This document shows positions 53,762 through 64,000 of a stretch of 64,000 nt of DNA, piece by piece. Position 1 is the stretch's first letter, and every line of letters starts with the position of its first letter. The stretch is from Macrococcus hajekii (GTDB lineage Bacteria; Bacillota; Bacilli; Staphylococcales; Staphylococcaceae). The stretch is taken from the NCBI RefSeq assembly GCF_004359505.1, contig NZ_SCWE01000001.1, forward strand, positions 682,001 through 746,000. Reading direction: 5' to 3'. The notes below the pieces were generated by a model. It had not been told where the DNA came from. It did not search any database and saw only the letters and a program-made list of their open reading frames with translations. The translations under genes and the position numbers were made by a program.

Positions 53762-55766
53762 AAATATCATTATAATCAATTGTTTCCTGCTGAAACACCT
53801 TGCCGTCTACTTTGATAATGTATGAGCCTTCTTTCCCTTCAGCGATAGACATCGGTATGGTTATCGTTTCATCACCTTCAGTCGTTAAACTCTGATAAAC
53901 CTTACTGATCTGATTGTTCTGATCACCGACAAAAACTTCAATGTTCTGTTTTCCTGTTTTAGCGGTGTCCGCATATGTGCCGCCATATGGTACAAGAACA
54001 GTTGATGTATAGGTTTTAGTTAAATCCGGTGCGGCTGTTTCAGGTGTCTCTGTCGTTGGTTTTTCAGTCGTCGGCTTCTCAGAAGTAGATTCAGTCGTCG
54101 GCTTCTCAGTGGTTGGTTTTTCAGTCGTTGCTTCTGGCCCTTTAGAAACATCAAAAGTAACCGTTGAACCAATAGGCATCATCATATAGACCGCACTTTG
54201 ATTTACGATATGACCGGCAGCCACACGTGCATCATAGACTGAGTTATTCATTCTGACATTCATCCCTTGATCCTGCAGCTGCTTTTTAATTGCTTGATAA
54301 CTCTGACCTCTATAATCTCCGATATAGAAATCATCTAATCCTTTAGAGACTGTAAATTCTATAGTGGTCTGTCCTGGTTCCACTTCTTTTCCCGCCTCCA
54401 TATCCTGGCTGAGGATTGTTCCGCCGGTCTGCTCGCTGGCTTCTTCTTTAACTTTCACTTTACTGAATCCTGCTTTATAGAGACTCTCTTTAACTGTTTC
54501 GATATCCTGCCCTTGATAATCTTTTATCTTATAGGTTTCTTTACCTTTCGATACGATGAGATTAATCTTGGTCAGTTCCTTGACCTTTTCGCCACCTGAA
54601 GGAGAAGTGGAAATGATTCTGCCTTCATCATATTGATTGGAGAATTGTTTGCTGACAGTCCCTTTACTTAAATGTTCATCTGCAAGTAAAGCTGTTGCCT
54701 CAGCCATAGTTTTGCCGGTAACATCAGGTATAAAGCTCATTTTGGGCGACATCATATATGCAAGCGTTGCACCCATAAATAGTAATAAAGCGAGAAGCGG
54801 TAATAGAAGCATAAGAAATCGGTTTCTTTTACGAGGTTCGTGAGTCACTTTCGGCTGAGCTTTCTCTTCTTTTTCTTCCGGTTGTTTTGGTACAGTCTTA
54901 ACTACTGGAATCATTCTCGTCTCATCATCCACTACTTTAAAACGCTGTTCTTTTCGGCGTGTTTCATCCAAGGCAGTCGAAATATCTTCATACATCGCTT
55001 CTGTCGTACGGTAACGTCTATACTTTTCCTTCAACGTTGCCTTGATAATGACATTCTCTATACTCTGCGGCACATCGTTAACAGCAGGTAGTGGTTCCTG
55101 AATCTGCTTAATCGCTATACTGACTGCTGACTCCCCTTCAAATGGAGGTCGACCCGTCAGCATCTCATACAGCACGACACCGATGGCATAAATATCTGAT
55201 GACTCATCGATATCTTTCCCTTTAGCTTGTTCTGGAGACAGATAATGCACTGATCCCATAATATGGTTGGTCTGTGTCATGGCCGTTTCACTGAGTGCAC
55301 GTGCAATGCCGAAATCTGTCACTTTCAGTACATGGTCTTTCGTCAGCAGAATATTCTGCGGCTTAATGTCACGATGAATAATCATATGTTGATGGGCATG
55401 ACCGATACCCCGTAATATTTGTTTCGTAAACAGGATAGCTTCTTCTACCGTCAGCTTCCCTTGCTGATGAATGTAATCTGACAGAGTCGGTCCGTCGATA
55501 TATTCCATCACTAAATAATAATGATGATCATCTTCATCCACATCGATGACTTTAACGATATTCGGATGGCTGAGAGTTGTCGCATTTTCAACTTCTCTCT
55601 CAAAACGCTGAATCGTTCTTTCTCTGTCATGTGCCGGAATGGTAATGACTTTGACGGCCACCTGCTGATTGAGAATCAGGTCATCAGCAAGGTAGACCTG
55701 ACTCATACCGCCTCCACCGATAAGACTGATTAATTTGTAACGTTTACCGATTGTCTGGCCGAGCAT
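53760..55766 (-). CDS. pknB: Serine/threonine protein kinase with PASTA domains
   Basis: Transmembrane kinase (PrkC/Stk1) that senses muropeptides or lipid II and controls wall metabolism. 668 residues: kinase domain ~10-270 with GGGGMSQVYLA, Lys39, HRDIKPQN (Asp133) and DFG at 151; TM helix ~317-338; three PASTA domains at ~344-408, 411-476 and 479-543; then a Thr/Glu/Pro/Lys repeat linker (546-578) and a C-terminal beta domain. Shares one base with stp. In relatives rsgA follows; here an accessory block does. Confidence 0.95.
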   Translation of the reverse strand: MLGQTIGKRYKLISLIGGGGMSQVYLADDLILNQQVAVKVITIPAHDRERTIQRFEREVENATTLSHPNIVKVIDVDEDDHHYYLVMEYIDGPTLSDYIHQQGKLTVEEAILFTKQILRGIGHAHQHMIIHRDIKPQNILLTKDHVLKVTDFGIARALSETAMTQTNHIMGSVHYLSPEQAKGKDIDESSDIYAIGVVLYEMLTGRPPFEGESAVSIAIKQIQEPLPAVNDVPQSIENVIIKATLKEKYRRYRTTEAMYEDISTALDETRRKEQRFKVVDDETRMIPVVKTVPKQPEEKEEKAQPKVTHEPRKRNRFLMLLLPLLALLLFMGATLAYMMSPKMSFIPDVTGKTMAEATALLADEHLSKGTVSKQFSNQYDEGRIISTSPSGGEKVKELTKINLIVSKGKETYKIKDYQGQDIETVKESLYKAGFSKVKVKEEASEQTGGTILSQDMEAGKEVEPGQTTIEFTVSKGLDDFYIGDYRGQSYQAIKKQLQDQGMNVRMNNSVYDARVAAGHIVNQSAVYMMMPIGSTVTFDVSKGPEATTEKPTTEKPTTESTSEKPTTEKPTTETPETAAPDLTKTYTSTVLVPYGGTYADTAKTGKQNIEVFVGDQNNQISKVYQSLTTEGDETITIPMSIAEGKEGSYIIKVDGKVFQQETIDYNDI
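54033..54131 (-). repeat. Coding repeat: TEKPT/KPTTE linker of PknB
   Basis: Encodes about seven imperfect copies of a 4-6 residue unit (TTEKP, TTEST, SEKPT, TTETP) between the last PASTA domain and the C-terminal domain. On the plus strand it reads as repeated GTCGTTGGTTTTTC-like units. A likely slippage-prone tract. Confidence 0.75.
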
Positions 55767-56503
55767 TAGTCAGCACCCCCAAGTTCACATAGCACGAAGG
55801 AGATATTATCTCTCGCTTCACTGCTCAGAGCTAGCTGAAGTAAGGCATCGCCTTTTTCATCCAGTGCAAGCGGCTGACTTAACAGTTCATGAATTTTACT
55901 TTCAGCTGTATAGTCTGTCAGACCATCTGAGGAAAGTAATATATAGTCGTACCGATGAAGGTGATAAGTGAATATATCCGGTATCACACGGCGGTCTGTA
56001 CCGACCACTCTTGTAATCATATTACGCTGTGGATGGCACGCTGCTTCTTCTTTAGATAATTCGCCCGCCATCACCAGATGCTGCACAAATGTATGATCAA
56101 TTGTGATCTGTCGCATCTCTCGTTCATTGATTAAATAGCCCCGTGAATCACCGATATTCGCAATGATGATTTTATCTTCAAACAGCATGGCTGCCACTAA
56201 AGTAGTGCCCATGCCTTGATAAGTCATGTCCTCATGTGCTTCATCATAAAGCTGCCGATTAATATCCGCGATCTGCTGCTTCAGCCAGTCTTCTGCTTGA
56301 TGTAGTTCAATCAGATTTTCAGATTCGAAAGCATGTTTCAAACGTGTAGCTACAAATTCACTGGCAATGTCTCCACCACTATGTCCGCCCATGCCATCAC
56401 AGATGACCAGAAGTTTCTGACCTGTATGATTGATAAATACGCCACCAGCATCTTCATTGCAGGCACGGGTACGACCTGTATCTGTAAAAAAGCGTGCCTC
56501 CAT
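55766..56503 (-). CDS. stp: PP2C-type protein phosphatase
   Basis: Reverses phosphorylation by the adjacent kinase. 245 residues with TRACNEDAGG, CDGMGGHSGGDIAS near residue 36, IANIGDSRGYL near 115, LLSSDGLTDY near 190 and DNISFV near the end; the metal-binding Asp residues are all present. ATG 56503 has GAGGTAA upstream; a GTG two codons earlier would overlap it. rlmN ends 6 bases upstream. Confidence 0.93.
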   Translation of the reverse strand: MEARFFTDTGRTRACNEDAGGVFINHTGQKLLVICDGMGGHSGGDIASEFVATRLKHAFESENLIELHQAEDWLKQQIADINRQLYDEAHEDMTYQGMGTTLVAAMLFEDKIIIANIGDSRGYLINEREMRQITIDHTFVQHLVMAGELSKEEAACHPQRNMITRVVGTDRRVIPDIFTYHLHRYDYILLSSDGLTDYTAESKIHELLSQPLALDEKGDALLQLALSSEARDNISFVLCELGGAD

Positions 56504-56509
56504 TATCAC

Positions 56510-57601
56510 TTACCTCGTTTCTTCTTGACGTTCTTTCGCTCTTAACTGACCACATGCCGCATCGATATCTGAGCCATGCTCACGTCTAATCGTTGCATTG
56601 ATACCATTGCGTTTTAGTTCCTTCTCAAACTTGAAGATATCTTCTTTTGGCGTACGGACGTAATCACGTTCTGGAACATGATTGACCGGGATTAAATTGA
56701 CATGACAGTTCAGATGCTTAATCAGTTTTGCAAGTTCTCTCGCATGATGAATCTGATCATTGACACCGCCGAAAAGACCGTATTCAAATGTAATCCGTCT
56801 GCCCGTCTTCTCTGTATAGTATTCAATAGCCGGCATCAGCTTATCCAGGTCATATGCACGGTTAATCGGCATCAGTCTTGAACGAACCTCATTATCCGCT
56901 GCGTGCAGACTGAGTGCAAAATTGATTTGCAGCTCTTCATCCGCAAAATCATAGATACGTGGTACAACACCAGACGTAGAAACTGTAATATGTCTAGCGC
57001 CAATATTAAGCCCGTTGTCATGGTTGATGATTTTTAGAAAGTCCATCATCTCTTCATAATTTTCAAACGGTTCACCAATCCCCATGATAACAACATGACT
57101 GACGCGTTCCTCTGATTCATCAAGTGCCATCTGAACGTTCAATACTTGCGCCACAATCTCTCCCGCTTCAAGGTTTCGTTTTAGTCCCCCGAGCGTACTG
57201 GCACAGAATGTACAACCAATTCGGCAGCCCACCTGTGTCGTGACACAGACAGAATTGCCGTAATCGTGACGCATCAGTACCGTTTCAATCGTATAACCAT
57301 CCTGCAGTTCAAATAAAAATTTGATCGTGCCGTCCTTACTCTCCTGTTTAACTACTGTTTTGAGCGTTGTCATGACGTAATGTTCAGCCAGAAGTTCGCG
57401 TAATTCTTTAGAGAGATTGGTCATCTCTTCAAATGATGTCACGCGTTTTACGTAAAGCCAGTCAAAGATCTGTTTGGCACGGAATCCTTGCTGCTTATGA
57501 TCAGCCAGCCAGTCTTTCAGTTCATCCAGCTGCAGTGAGTAGATTGAGGGTTTATCAAAGTTAGGTAAAAATTTATTTTTCTTTTTTTCGAGCAATGCCA
57601 T
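56510..57601 (-). CDS. rlmN: 23S rRNA A2503 / tRNA A37 methyltransferase RlmN
   Basis: Radical-SAM enzyme of 363 residues. The cluster motif CRIGCTFC lies near residue 117, catalytic Cys in DIDAACGQL near the C-terminus, and [13 protein letters not shown] in the middle. Shares one base with rsmB. Not Cfr: standard RlmN length and operon place. Confidence 0.96.
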   Translation of the reverse strand: MALLEKKKNKFLPNFDKPSIYSLQLDELKDWLADHKQQGFRAKQIFDWLYVKRVTSFEEMTNLSKELRELLAEHYVMTTLKTVVKQESKDGTIKFLFELQDGYTIETVLMRHDYGNSVCVTTQVGCRIGCTFCASTLGGLKRNLEAGEIVAQVLNVQMALDESEERVSHVVIMGIGEPFENYEEMMDFLKIINHDNGLNIGARHITVSTSGVVPRIYDFADEELQINFALSLHAADNEVRSRLMPINRAYDLDKLMPAIEYYTEKTGRRITFEYGLFGGVNDQIHHARELAKLIKHLNCHVNLIPVNHVPERDYVRTPKEDIFKFEKELKRNGINATIRREHGSDIDAACGQLRAKERQEETR

Positions 57602-58905
57602 TATGACACGTCCTTTCTTCTGAGCTTAGCAATGAAGAATCCATCTGCATTAAAGTCATGCGGTAGAATCTGCAATGTTTTGTGGGTCTCTCCTCCGAGC
57701 TCAATCGGTTCTATTTCAAAATCCTTATTTTCTTTTATGAATGAATAGACTACGTTTTCATTTTCCATCTGTTCAATGGTACATGTGGAATAAATCATCA
57801 GACCTCCTGGTTTCACTGCCTCTGCTGCATTCTTCAGAATATCCAGCTGCAGTGGCCAGAGGTTGTCGATATCTTTAGGTGACTTCTCGTATTTAATTTC
57901 CGGTTTGCGCTTCGCTACACCGAGGCCACTGCACGGTGCATCGACCAGCACTTTATCATATAATTTCTCAAATGGTGCCCGTGCATCATGAAGCGATATC
58001 TCAACATTAGTCAGTCGCAGTTTGCGTAAATTAAAATCAATCAGTTCAAGCTTGTGTTCATGAATATCATGCGCATCGATATGTCCGGTCTGATTCAGTC
58101 GTTCAGCCATATGACAAGTTTTCCCGCCCGGCGCACTGCACGTATCAAGAATGGCGTCCTCAGGCTGAGGGTCCATAATATGGGCGACCAGCATACTTGA
58201 TGCATCCTGGATAGAGACAAGTCCGTCTTTAAAGAGCCTTGTCTGTACGATGGGTGGACCTTCAATAAACAGACATTCAGCCACAATATCTGATTGACGG
58301 ACTTGATAGCCTTCAGTAGTCAATCTTTCAATAGCGTCAGCAACTGATAATCGTGTCGTATTAACACGTACACTCGTATCAGGACGCTCCAGCAGATTGC
58401 GACAAATTTTTTCAGTCACTTCTAAACCGAAATGAGTCTTCCAATGTTTAACCAGCCATAATGGTGTACTTGTCTCTATGCTCAGTCGTTTAAGATCGTC
58501 TTTAATATCATCAAGTGATCGTAAATCATTGCGCTGGAAGTTGCGCAGAATGGCATTCATCGTCTTGGCGCCTGTCACACTGCCACGGCGCTTAGTAATT
58601 TCCACAGCTTCATTGATGATGGCGTGATCAGGAATTTTAGTCAGATAGATAGCTTGGTAGACACTCATGAGTAACAGACGCTTCATCCAGCCTTTTAAAT
58701 TCGCCTTAATGAAAGGCTCGATATAATATTCCAGTGTCAGCTTATGCTGCAATGTTCCGTAAACAAGTTCAGTGAGTAGAGCACGGTCTTTCTCCTCTAC
58801 TTTATCCTGTTTGATGGCTTCATTGATCAGTAAATTACTGTATCCACCCTCCGCAAGAACCTTATCAAGGATATCCAGCGCGACAGCTCTGACATTCTTA
58901 TCCAT
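57601..58905 (-). CDS. rsmB: 16S rRNA (cytosine967-C5)-methyltransferase
   Basis: 434 residues: N-terminal NusB-like RNA-binding domain (ARALLTEL-type helices in 1-140), then the methyltransferase with [15 protein letters not shown] near residue 245, [16 protein letters not shown] near 310 and the catalytic Cys in [14 protein letters not shown] near 370. Overlaps fmt by 8 bases. Confidence 0.95.
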   Translation of the reverse strand: MDKNVRAVALDILDKVLAEGGYSNLLINEAIKQDKVEEKDRALLTELVYGTLQHKLTLEYYIEPFIKANLKGWMKRLLLMSVYQAIYLTKIPDHAIINEAVEITKRRGSVTGAKTMNAILRNFQRNDLRSLDDIKDDLKRLSIETSTPLWLVKHWKTHFGLEVTEKICRNLLERPDTSVRVNTTRLSVADAIERLTTEGYQVRQSDIVAECLFIEGPPIVQTRLFKDGLVSIQDASSMLVAHIMDPQPEDAILDTCSAPGGKTCHMAERLNQTGHIDAHDIHEHKLELIDFNLRKLRLTNVEISLHDARAPFEKLYDKVLVDAPCSGLGVAKRKPEIKYEKSPKDIDNLWPLQLDILKNAAEAVKPGGLMIYSTCTIEQMENENVVYSFIKENKDFEIEPIELGGETHKTLQILPHDFNADGFFIAKLRRKDVS

Positions 58906-59824
58906 TGAACACCATTCCTTTCAAGTCCTTACGACCAGCAGCGAAATCACCTGCATTCATTTTCTTCTTACCTGCTGGTTGAACTTCAGTGAGTCTAATC
59001 GCTCCCTCACTCGCCGCCACTACAATCCCTTCTTTATCTGCAGCCAGAATTTCACCCGGTTTACCTTGTCCTTCTGCTCGTTCTGCCGACCAGAACTTCA
59101 TATTCTGCCCGTAAAGTTTTGCATAACCGACCGGCCATGGTGATAGACCCCTTATGTGATTATGGACAACTGATGCGGGACGATCGAATGTGACCCATTC
59201 ATCTTGACGGTTGATATTAGAAGCAAAAGAAACGTGTGCTTCATCCTGAGGAGTACGCGCATTTGTACCGTCAATAATGCTCGGCAATGTTTCAAGTAAG
59301 AGCGTGACGCCGAGTGCAGACAGTTTGTCATGCAGGGAGCCTACATTATCGTGCTGCTCTATCGGAATGGCACGCTGACTGATCACATCTCCTGCATCCA
59401 GTTTTTTCGCCATATACATAATGGAGACACCGGTCTCAGACTCGCCGTTTATAATAGCATAATGGATGGGTGCACCGCCGCGGTATTTCGGCAGCAGGCT
59501 CGCATGCACATTGATACAGCCGAGTTCCGGTGTATTCAATAAAACTTCCGGTAACAGCTGTCCATAGGCAGCTGTAATAATTAAGTCCGGTTTCAATTCA
59601 ATCATGTGTCTCAGTTCATCAGAACCTGATAGTTTAACCGGCTGAAGAACCTCGATGCCTAATCTTTCAGCGGTCACTTTAACTGGTGGCGGTGTCATGA
59701 CTTTTTTGCGGCCAACTGGTTTATCCGGTTGTGTGACAACAGCGATTACCTCAGATTGTTCTGCAACCGCTTCAAGTATCGGACTTGAGAAATCCGGTGT
59801 ACCCATAAAAATAATTCTAGTCAT
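58898..59824 (-). CDS. fmt: Methionyl-tRNA formyltransferase
   Basis: Formylates initiator Met-tRNA. 308 residues; [17 protein letters not shown] at the N-terminus, [22 protein letters not shown] near residue 105 with catalytic Asn/His, and the C-terminal tRNA-binding domain ([14 protein letters not shown]). ATG 59824 with GGAGGAG upstream is chosen; it overlaps the def stop by 8 bases. Confidence 0.96.
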   Translation of the reverse strand: MTRIIFMGTPDFSSPILEAVAEQSEVIAVVTQPDKPVGRKKVMTPPPVKVTAERLGIEVLQPVKLSGSDELRHMIELKPDLIITAAYGQLLPEVLLNTPELGCINVHASLLPKYRGGAPIHYAIINGESETGVSIMYMAKKLDAGDVISQRAIPIEQHDNVGSLHDKLSALGVTLLLETLPSIIDGTNARTPQDEAHVSFASNINRQDEWVTFDRPASVVHNHIRGLSPWPVGYAKLYGQNMKFWSAERAEGQGKPGEILAADKEGIVVAASEGAIRLTEVQPAGKKKMNAGDFAAGRKDLKGMVFNG

Positions 59825-60302
59825 TATACATCTCCTCCAGTTCTGATAGACTGACACTGCGCGTCATTTTCTCAGTGAAGAGATGACCGTACAGATGGTC
59901 AACCTCATGCTGTATAACGCGAGCGATATCATCGAATGCCGTCATCTCAACGACATTTCCTTTTAGGTCGTTACCTTTCAGTTCAATTTTTGTGCTTCTT
60001 GGCACTTCTCCGAATATATCAGGCAGGCTGAGACAGCCTTCTACATCTGACTCTACCTCTTCAGAATAATGGGTGATGACAGGGTTAATCAGCTGAAGTA
60101 TGCCATCTTCCTCCATATCAACAAGAGCAACTTTTAAATCAACACCAATTTGAGGCGCTGCGATGCCGACACCATTAAATTCAAACATCGTATCTTCCAA
60201 GTCCATGATCAGCTGCTGTAGTGAGCGATCGAATTTCGTCACTTGCTTCACTTCCCGGTGCAGCAGACGATCGTTTTGGTCAATTAGTTTTTTTACAGTC
60301 AT
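59817..60302 (-). CDS. def: Peptide deformylase
   Basis: Metalloenzyme removing N-formyl from nascent proteins. 161 residues with all three motifs: [10 protein letters not shown] (I), EGCLSLP (II, Cys ligand) and QHEVDHLYG (III, two His ligands plus Glu). Directly before fmt, the functional partner. Confidence 0.95.
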   Translation of the reverse strand: MTVKKLIDQNDRLLHREVKQVTKFDRSLQQLIMDLEDTMFEFNGVGIAAPQIGVDLKVALVDMEEDGILQLINPVITHYSEEVESDVEGCLSLPDIFGEVPRSTKIELKGNDLKGNVVEMTAFDDIARVIQHEVDHLYGHLFTEKMTRSVSLSELEEMYND

Positions 60303-60337
60303 TTTAAGACCTCTTTTCGTTATATATGCATCATATT

Positions 60338-60367
60338 AGTATAAGGCAAAAGACTCTATGATAGCAA
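60338..60367 (-). promoter_or_regulatory. Possible def-fmt promoter
   Basis: TTGCTA (60362-60367) and TATACT (60338-60343), 18-base spacer, minus strand, in the 88-base priA-def gap. Confidence 0.5.
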
Positions 60368-60390
60368 GTAACTGAGAATGTCTGCTGCCC

Positions 60391-62769
60391 TTACATCAGC
60401 ATCTGCGGATTGATATCAATGCTTAGCGAAAACTTATTTTTGACAAACTGGTCATAATAATAATCATCCAGATAAGTGAGCGCCTTGAGTAATTCCGGTT
60501 CAGACTTAAATTTAATAATAATCTGAAAACGGTATTGATTATTGATTCTTGCAATTGCACAAGGCGCAGGACCTAAGACATAGCTTGATGGCGATAGATG
60601 ATTCAGCAGTGTCTGATGGATATGTTTACTTTCCAGGAGCACTTCTTTCATATCAGTGTGACTGAACGTCAGATTAATTAAATAATAATAAGGGGGGTAC
60701 TTGCCTATTTTACGATAGCTCATCTCTTCACGGTAAAAACCAAGAAAATCATTATTTTTAGCGTATTGAATGGCGTAATGCTCAGGATTATAAGTCTGGA
60801 TAATAACATGCCCTTCTTTATCCGCTCGCCCGGCACGTCCAGACACTTGAGTCAGCAGCTGAAATGTTCGTTCACTACTTCTGAAATCAGGCAGATTGAG
60901 CATAGTATCAGCATTCAGTACACCGACAAGCGTAATATTCGGAAAATCCAGTCCTTTTGCGATCATCTGAGTACCAAGTAGAATATTCGCTTCCTGATTT
61001 TTAAACTTTTCAAGCAGTTGTTCATGCGCACCCTTCCGTGACGTTGTATCATTGTCCATCCGTATGACCTTGGCACCCTCAAAGTGCTGATAAATCAGTT
61101 CCTCTACTTTCTGCGTACCGATACCCATCTCACGAATATGTTCACTATCACAGTTCGGACAGGTTAGGGGCTTATGCTCCTTATGGCCGCAGTAATGGCA
61201 TTTCAGTTCATCGGTCGCCTTATGATACGTAAGACTGATATCGCAGTTCGGGCAGTTAGGTACGTGTCCGCAATCCCGGCATAATAGAAATTGTGCATGC
61301 CCTCGTCTGTTTAGAAAAAGCACGATCTGCTCACCTTTTTGTATACGGTCATTGATGGCCGATGCCAGGACTTCTGAAAACATCGAGCGATTCCCTGCCG
61401 CAAGCTCATCGCGCATATTGACTACATTCACTGATGGTACAGGAAACTGATTGGCTCGCTTCGTCAGTGTCAGTAACCGGTAAACCCCTTTTTCTGCGCG
61501 CGCGTAACTTTCAAGTGAGGGGGTCGCACTCCCTAAAATAACAGGACAGTGATGGTAATCACCTCTCCACAGCGCAATATCACGCGCATGGTACCGCGGA
61601 TAATCCTCCTGTTTATAACTTGCTTCGTGTTCCTCGTCTATAATAATCAGTCCTAAATTGTCAAACGGAGCAAAGACACTGGAACGGGCTCCAACACAGA
61701 CTTTTGCTTCCCCTTTTCTGATTTTACGCCATTCATCATAACGTTCTCCCATAGAAAGCCCTGAATGCATGACAGCAACCAGATCTCCGAACCGCGCCTT
61801 AAAACGTTCCACCATCTGAGGGGTCAGAGCAATTTCAGGAACAAGCATAAGTGCACTCTGTCCTTTATCAAGGACGTCAGCAATCGTCTGTAAGTATACC
61901 TCTGTCTTACCACTGCCTGTGATACCATGCAGCAGAAAAACTTCATGCGTCTCTTCATCAATCGCCTGTCTGATTGCTGTATAAGCTGTCTGCTGTTCAT
62001 CGCGTAATATTTTCTTTGAATCCTGTACAAAATCACGGTGTCTGTATGGATCTCGATTGTCTTCAATGTCAATTTTTTTCAGCATATTTTTTGCGACCAG
62101 ACCATTGACGACTGCTGACGAATAACCTTGTTCTTTTAATGCTTTTAAAGTCAGCATCCCTTCATCATAAATCATCATTAAACAGCTTTTCTGCTTATCA
62201 CTGCGCAAAGAATCCAGCGCATCGTCCAGATTGCTAACATTGCATTCGACTGCCTTCACAGTCTTCACTTTCTGCTGCTGCTTCACTTCTACATCTTCTG
62301 TAACGATGCCATCCTTGATATAAGGTTGCAGCGCTTTGATATCATCTGCTGATAGCGTATTAATGCGTACAATATTCTGACTGAACATTGGATAGAGTTC
62401 ATCGCTGATTGACTCAGGTTCTTCGAGTCTGTACACCTTATGATATTTACCTTTCACTGCGCGTGGCAGCATAATATCCAGCACCGCAATCCTTTTAGCG
62501 ATATGAGTCTGCTGCATCCATTCGCTCAGCTGAATCAGCTCACGATTGAGTTCAGGTGTCATGTCCTGAATATGAAGTATCGACTTCAGCGGTTTATCGT
62601 GCATTTCATCAACCAGTTCAATGATGTACCCTTGAATCTTTCTTGGTCCGAATGGAACCACAACCCGCATACCGACAGTCAGTATGTCCGTGAGCTGTTC
62701 CGGTACTGCATAGTCAAACAGTTTATCAACACGTTTGGCGTTGACATCAACAACAACTTTAGCGTACAT
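60391..62769 (-). CDS. priA: Primosomal helicase PriA
   Basis: Restarts stalled replication forks. 792 residues: 3' DNA-binding domain at the N-terminus (YAKVVVDVNAKRVDKLFDYAVP), Walker A HGITGSGKTEVYL near residue 285, DEEH box, eight zinc-binding Cys in the CRDCGHVPNCPNC...CHYCGH...CPNC region near 505-550, and GRAGRADKEG. ATG 62769 overlaps the coaBC stop by 11 bases; a GTG three codons upstream is an alternative, and both have weak ribosome-binding sites. Confidence 0.95.
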   Translation of the reverse strand: MYAKVVVDVNAKRVDKLFDYAVPEQLTDILTVGMRVVVPFGPRKIQGYIIELVDEMHDKPLKSILHIQDMTPELNRELIQLSEWMQQTHIAKRIAVLDIMLPRAVKGKYHKVYRLEEPESISDELYPMFSQNIVRINTLSADDIKALQPYIKDGIVTEDVEVKQQQKVKTVKAVECNVSNLDDALDSLRSDKQKSCLMMIYDEGMLTLKALKEQGYSSAVVNGLVAKNMLKKIDIEDNRDPYRHRDFVQDSKKILRDEQQTAYTAIRQAIDEETHEVFLLHGITGSGKTEVYLQTIADVLDKGQSALMLVPEIALTPQMVERFKARFGDLVAVMHSGLSMGERYDEWRKIRKGEAKVCVGARSSVFAPFDNLGLIIIDEEHEASYKQEDYPRYHARDIALWRGDYHHCPVILGSATPSLESYARAEKGVYRLLTLTKRANQFPVPSVNVVNMRDELAAGNRSMFSEVLASAINDRIQKGEQIVLFLNRRGHAQFLLCRDCGHVPNCPNCDISLTYHKATDELKCHYCGHKEHKPLTCPNCDSEHIREMGIGTQKVEELIYQHFEGAKVIRMDNDTTSRKGAHEQLLEKFKNQEANILLGTQMIAKGLDFPNITLVGVLNADTMLNLPDFRSSERTFQLLTQVSGRAGRADKEGHVIIQTYNPEHYAIQYAKNNDFLGFYREEMSYRKIGKYPPYYYLINLTFSHTDMKEVLLESKHIHQTLLNHLSPSSYVLGPAPCAIARINNQYRFQIIIKFKSEPELLKALTYLDDYYYDQFVKNKFSLSIDINPQMLM

Positions 62770-63952
62770 CTTGGTCACGCTTAATCTGAGTTAATATTTC
62801 ATGTGCCACTTCCAGTTTCGACATTTTAGGAATGATATGACTCGTCCCATTTTTAAAGAACATCTCAACTGCATTGCTGTCCGATTTAAAACCGATAGAT
62901 GAATCTCCGACGTTATTAGCGATAATGACATCTGCATTCTTTTTCTCAAGCTTTCCTTTTGCATACATTGCCACGTGTTCAGTTTCTGCTGCAAAACCTG
63001 CCAGATACTGTTCATCTTTATGGTCACCTAAATATTTAAGAATATCTTCAGTCCGGCTAAGGGTCAGCGTCAGGTCTTCGTCTTTTTTCTTCATTTTACC
63101 TGTCACCTTGTCAGTCGTATAATCGGCGACAGCTGCTGCTTTAATAATGATGTCCTGATCTGCCATACGCGTCGTCACTGCCTCAAACATCTCTGCTGCA
63201 CTCTCAATCATCACCACACTAACCCCGTTTGGGACTTGGAGCTGGACTGGCCCCGATACAAGGGTGACATCAGCTCCGCGCAGACTTGCTGCCTGTGCTA
63301 GTGCATAACCCATTCGACCTGTTGAATTATTCGTTAAATAACGCACTGAATCGATTCTCTCGATAGTCGGTCCCGCTGTCACCAGTATCTTTTTACCTGC
63401 AAAATCATTGTTGTAGTGCGCAGTTGATTCAAACTGTTCAACCGCCTCTATAATATCCAGTGGTTCCGACATCCGTCCCTCGGCAATATAGCCACAGGCG
63501 AGAAAGCCGCTGCCCGGATCAATAAAGTGATAGTCCATAGCGCGGAGGTCCTGCATATTACGCTGTACAGCGGCATGACGATACATATTGCTGTTCATGG
63601 CTGGTGCAATAAATGTCGGTTTCGATGAAGCAATTAAAGTCGTCGTCACCATATTATCTGCGATACCTGCTGCCAGCTTGCCAATCGTTGAAGCGGTAGC
63701 CGGTGCGACAATATTAATATCTGCCCAGTCAGCAAGGTCAATATGCTTAATCACTTCAGGATTGGTCTCGTCAAAGATATCGACATGTACCTCATGCCGA
63801 CTGAGCGCCTGAAAAGGCAGTGGTGTAATGAACTTCTGTGCAGAAGGCGTCATCAGTACCTTCACCTCATGATTTCGTTGCACCAGTTTACTTGTCAGGT
63901 CGATTGCTTTATAGGCTGCAATCCCTCCTGTGACACATAATAATATTTTCAT
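62759..63952 (-). CDS. coaBC: Phosphopantothenoylcysteine synthase/decarboxylase
   Basis: Bifunctional coenzyme A enzyme of 397 residues. The flavoprotein CoaC domain (1-~180) contains LLCVTGGIAAYK, IAPAMNSNMY near residue 114 and the catalytic Cys in GFLACGYIAEGRM near 155; the CoaB domain follows with TAGPTIERIDSVRYLTNNS near 192. Leads the coaBC-priA series here; AGGAGG precedes the ATG. The next gene upstream would be beyond the window edge. Confidence 0.96.
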   Translation of the reverse strand: MKILLCVTGGIAAYKAIDLTSKLVQRNHEVKVLMTPSAQKFITPLPFQALSRHEVHVDIFDETNPEVIKHIDLADWADINIVAPATASTIGKLAAGIADNMVTTTLIASSKPTFIAPAMNSNMYRHAAVQRNMQDLRAMDYHFIDPGSGFLACGYIAEGRMSEPLDIIEAVEQFESTAHYNNDFAGKKILVTAGPTIERIDSVRYLTNNSTGRMGYALAQAASLRGADVTLVSGPVQLQVPNGVSVVMIESAAEMFEAVTTRMADQDIIIKAAAVADYTTDKVTGKMKKKDEDLTLTLSRTEDILKYLGDHKDEQYLAGFAAETEHVAMYAKGKLEKKNADVIIANNVGDSSIGFKSDSNAVEMFFKNGTSHIIPKMSKLEVAHEILTQIKRDQDVR

Positions 63953-64000
63953 GATGGCCTCCTAAAGTAATAGTCAATTTATTATACCTTAAATTCATTC

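Noticed and set aside
56510-57601. Cfr-type resistance methyltransferase
   Set aside because: Cluster motif, length and position between stp and rsmB are those of housekeeping RlmN.
1-64000. CRISPR array, prophage, insertion sequence or rRNA operon
   Set aside because: No regularly spaced repeats, phage structural genes, transposase genes, terminal repeats or rRNA sequence were seen while reading the window.

Overview
The window is a low-GC Gram-positive (Firmicutes) chromosome segment of the family Staphylococcaceae. The gene order sucC-rnhB-rbgA, rplS-trmD-rimM-khpA-rpsP, ffh-ylxM-ftsY-smc-rnc-acpP-fabG-fabD-plsX-fapR-recG, fakA-yloU/rpmB-thiN-rpe-rsgA and pknB-stp-rlmN-rsmB-fmt-def-priA-coaBC is the staphylococcal housekeeping backbone. 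The ribosomal proteins, sortase A, HssRS/HrtBA and Mnh proteins look staphylococcal but are too divergent for Staphylococcus aureus itself. An OleT-type P450 in this setting fits Macrococcus or a near relative (inference from remembered family sequences; no search was run).

Layout. 1-2358: start of sucC (cut by the window edge), rnhB and rbgA, minus strand. 2444-8933: a plus-strand four-gene cluster (GT2 glycosyltransferase, GtrA/GtcA flippase, two YfhO-type membrane proteins), resembling lipoteichoic-acid glycosylation systems but with a duplicated YfhO. 8982-11242: rplS, trmD, rimM, khpA, rpsP. 11386-28017: a 17-kb accessory block between rpsP and ffh. It holds a small membrane protein, divergent nagE/nagA, a seven-gene Mnh (Mrp) cation/proton antiporter operon led by a degenerate tyrosine-recombinase-like gene, a YhgE/Pip membrane protein, a probable transcription attenuator followed by a 20-codon reading frame, tRNA-Leu(CAG), an arylamine N-acetyltransferase, a luciferase-like oxidoreductase with a palindromic operator on its promoter, and aldA. 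28261-38874: protein targeting, chromosome condensation, RNase III and fatty-acid/phospholipid genes headed by the FapR repressor with its operator. 38972-41637: srtA and recG. 41698-46324: fakA, yloU, rpmB, thiN, rpe, rsgA. 46356-53724: a second, 7.4-kb accessory block between rsgA and pknB: heme sensor hssRS and exporter hrtBA with the HssR direct repeat, an internally deleted kup potassium transporter, a rhodanese, an OleT-like fatty-acid P450 with an S41-like partner, and a PspC protein. 53760-63952: pknB, stp, rlmN, rsmB, fmt, def, priA, coaBC.

How the genes work together: most of the minus-strand backbone is tightly packed with overlapping stops and starts, so it is probably read as a few long operons for translation, envelope lipid synthesis, DNA maintenance and signalling. 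The accessory blocks add cell-wall glycosylation, amino-sugar uptake, pH/sodium homeostasis, heme detoxification, aldehyde/quinone chemistry and possible 1-alkene formation. I saw no prophage, insertion sequence, CRISPR array or rRNA gene.
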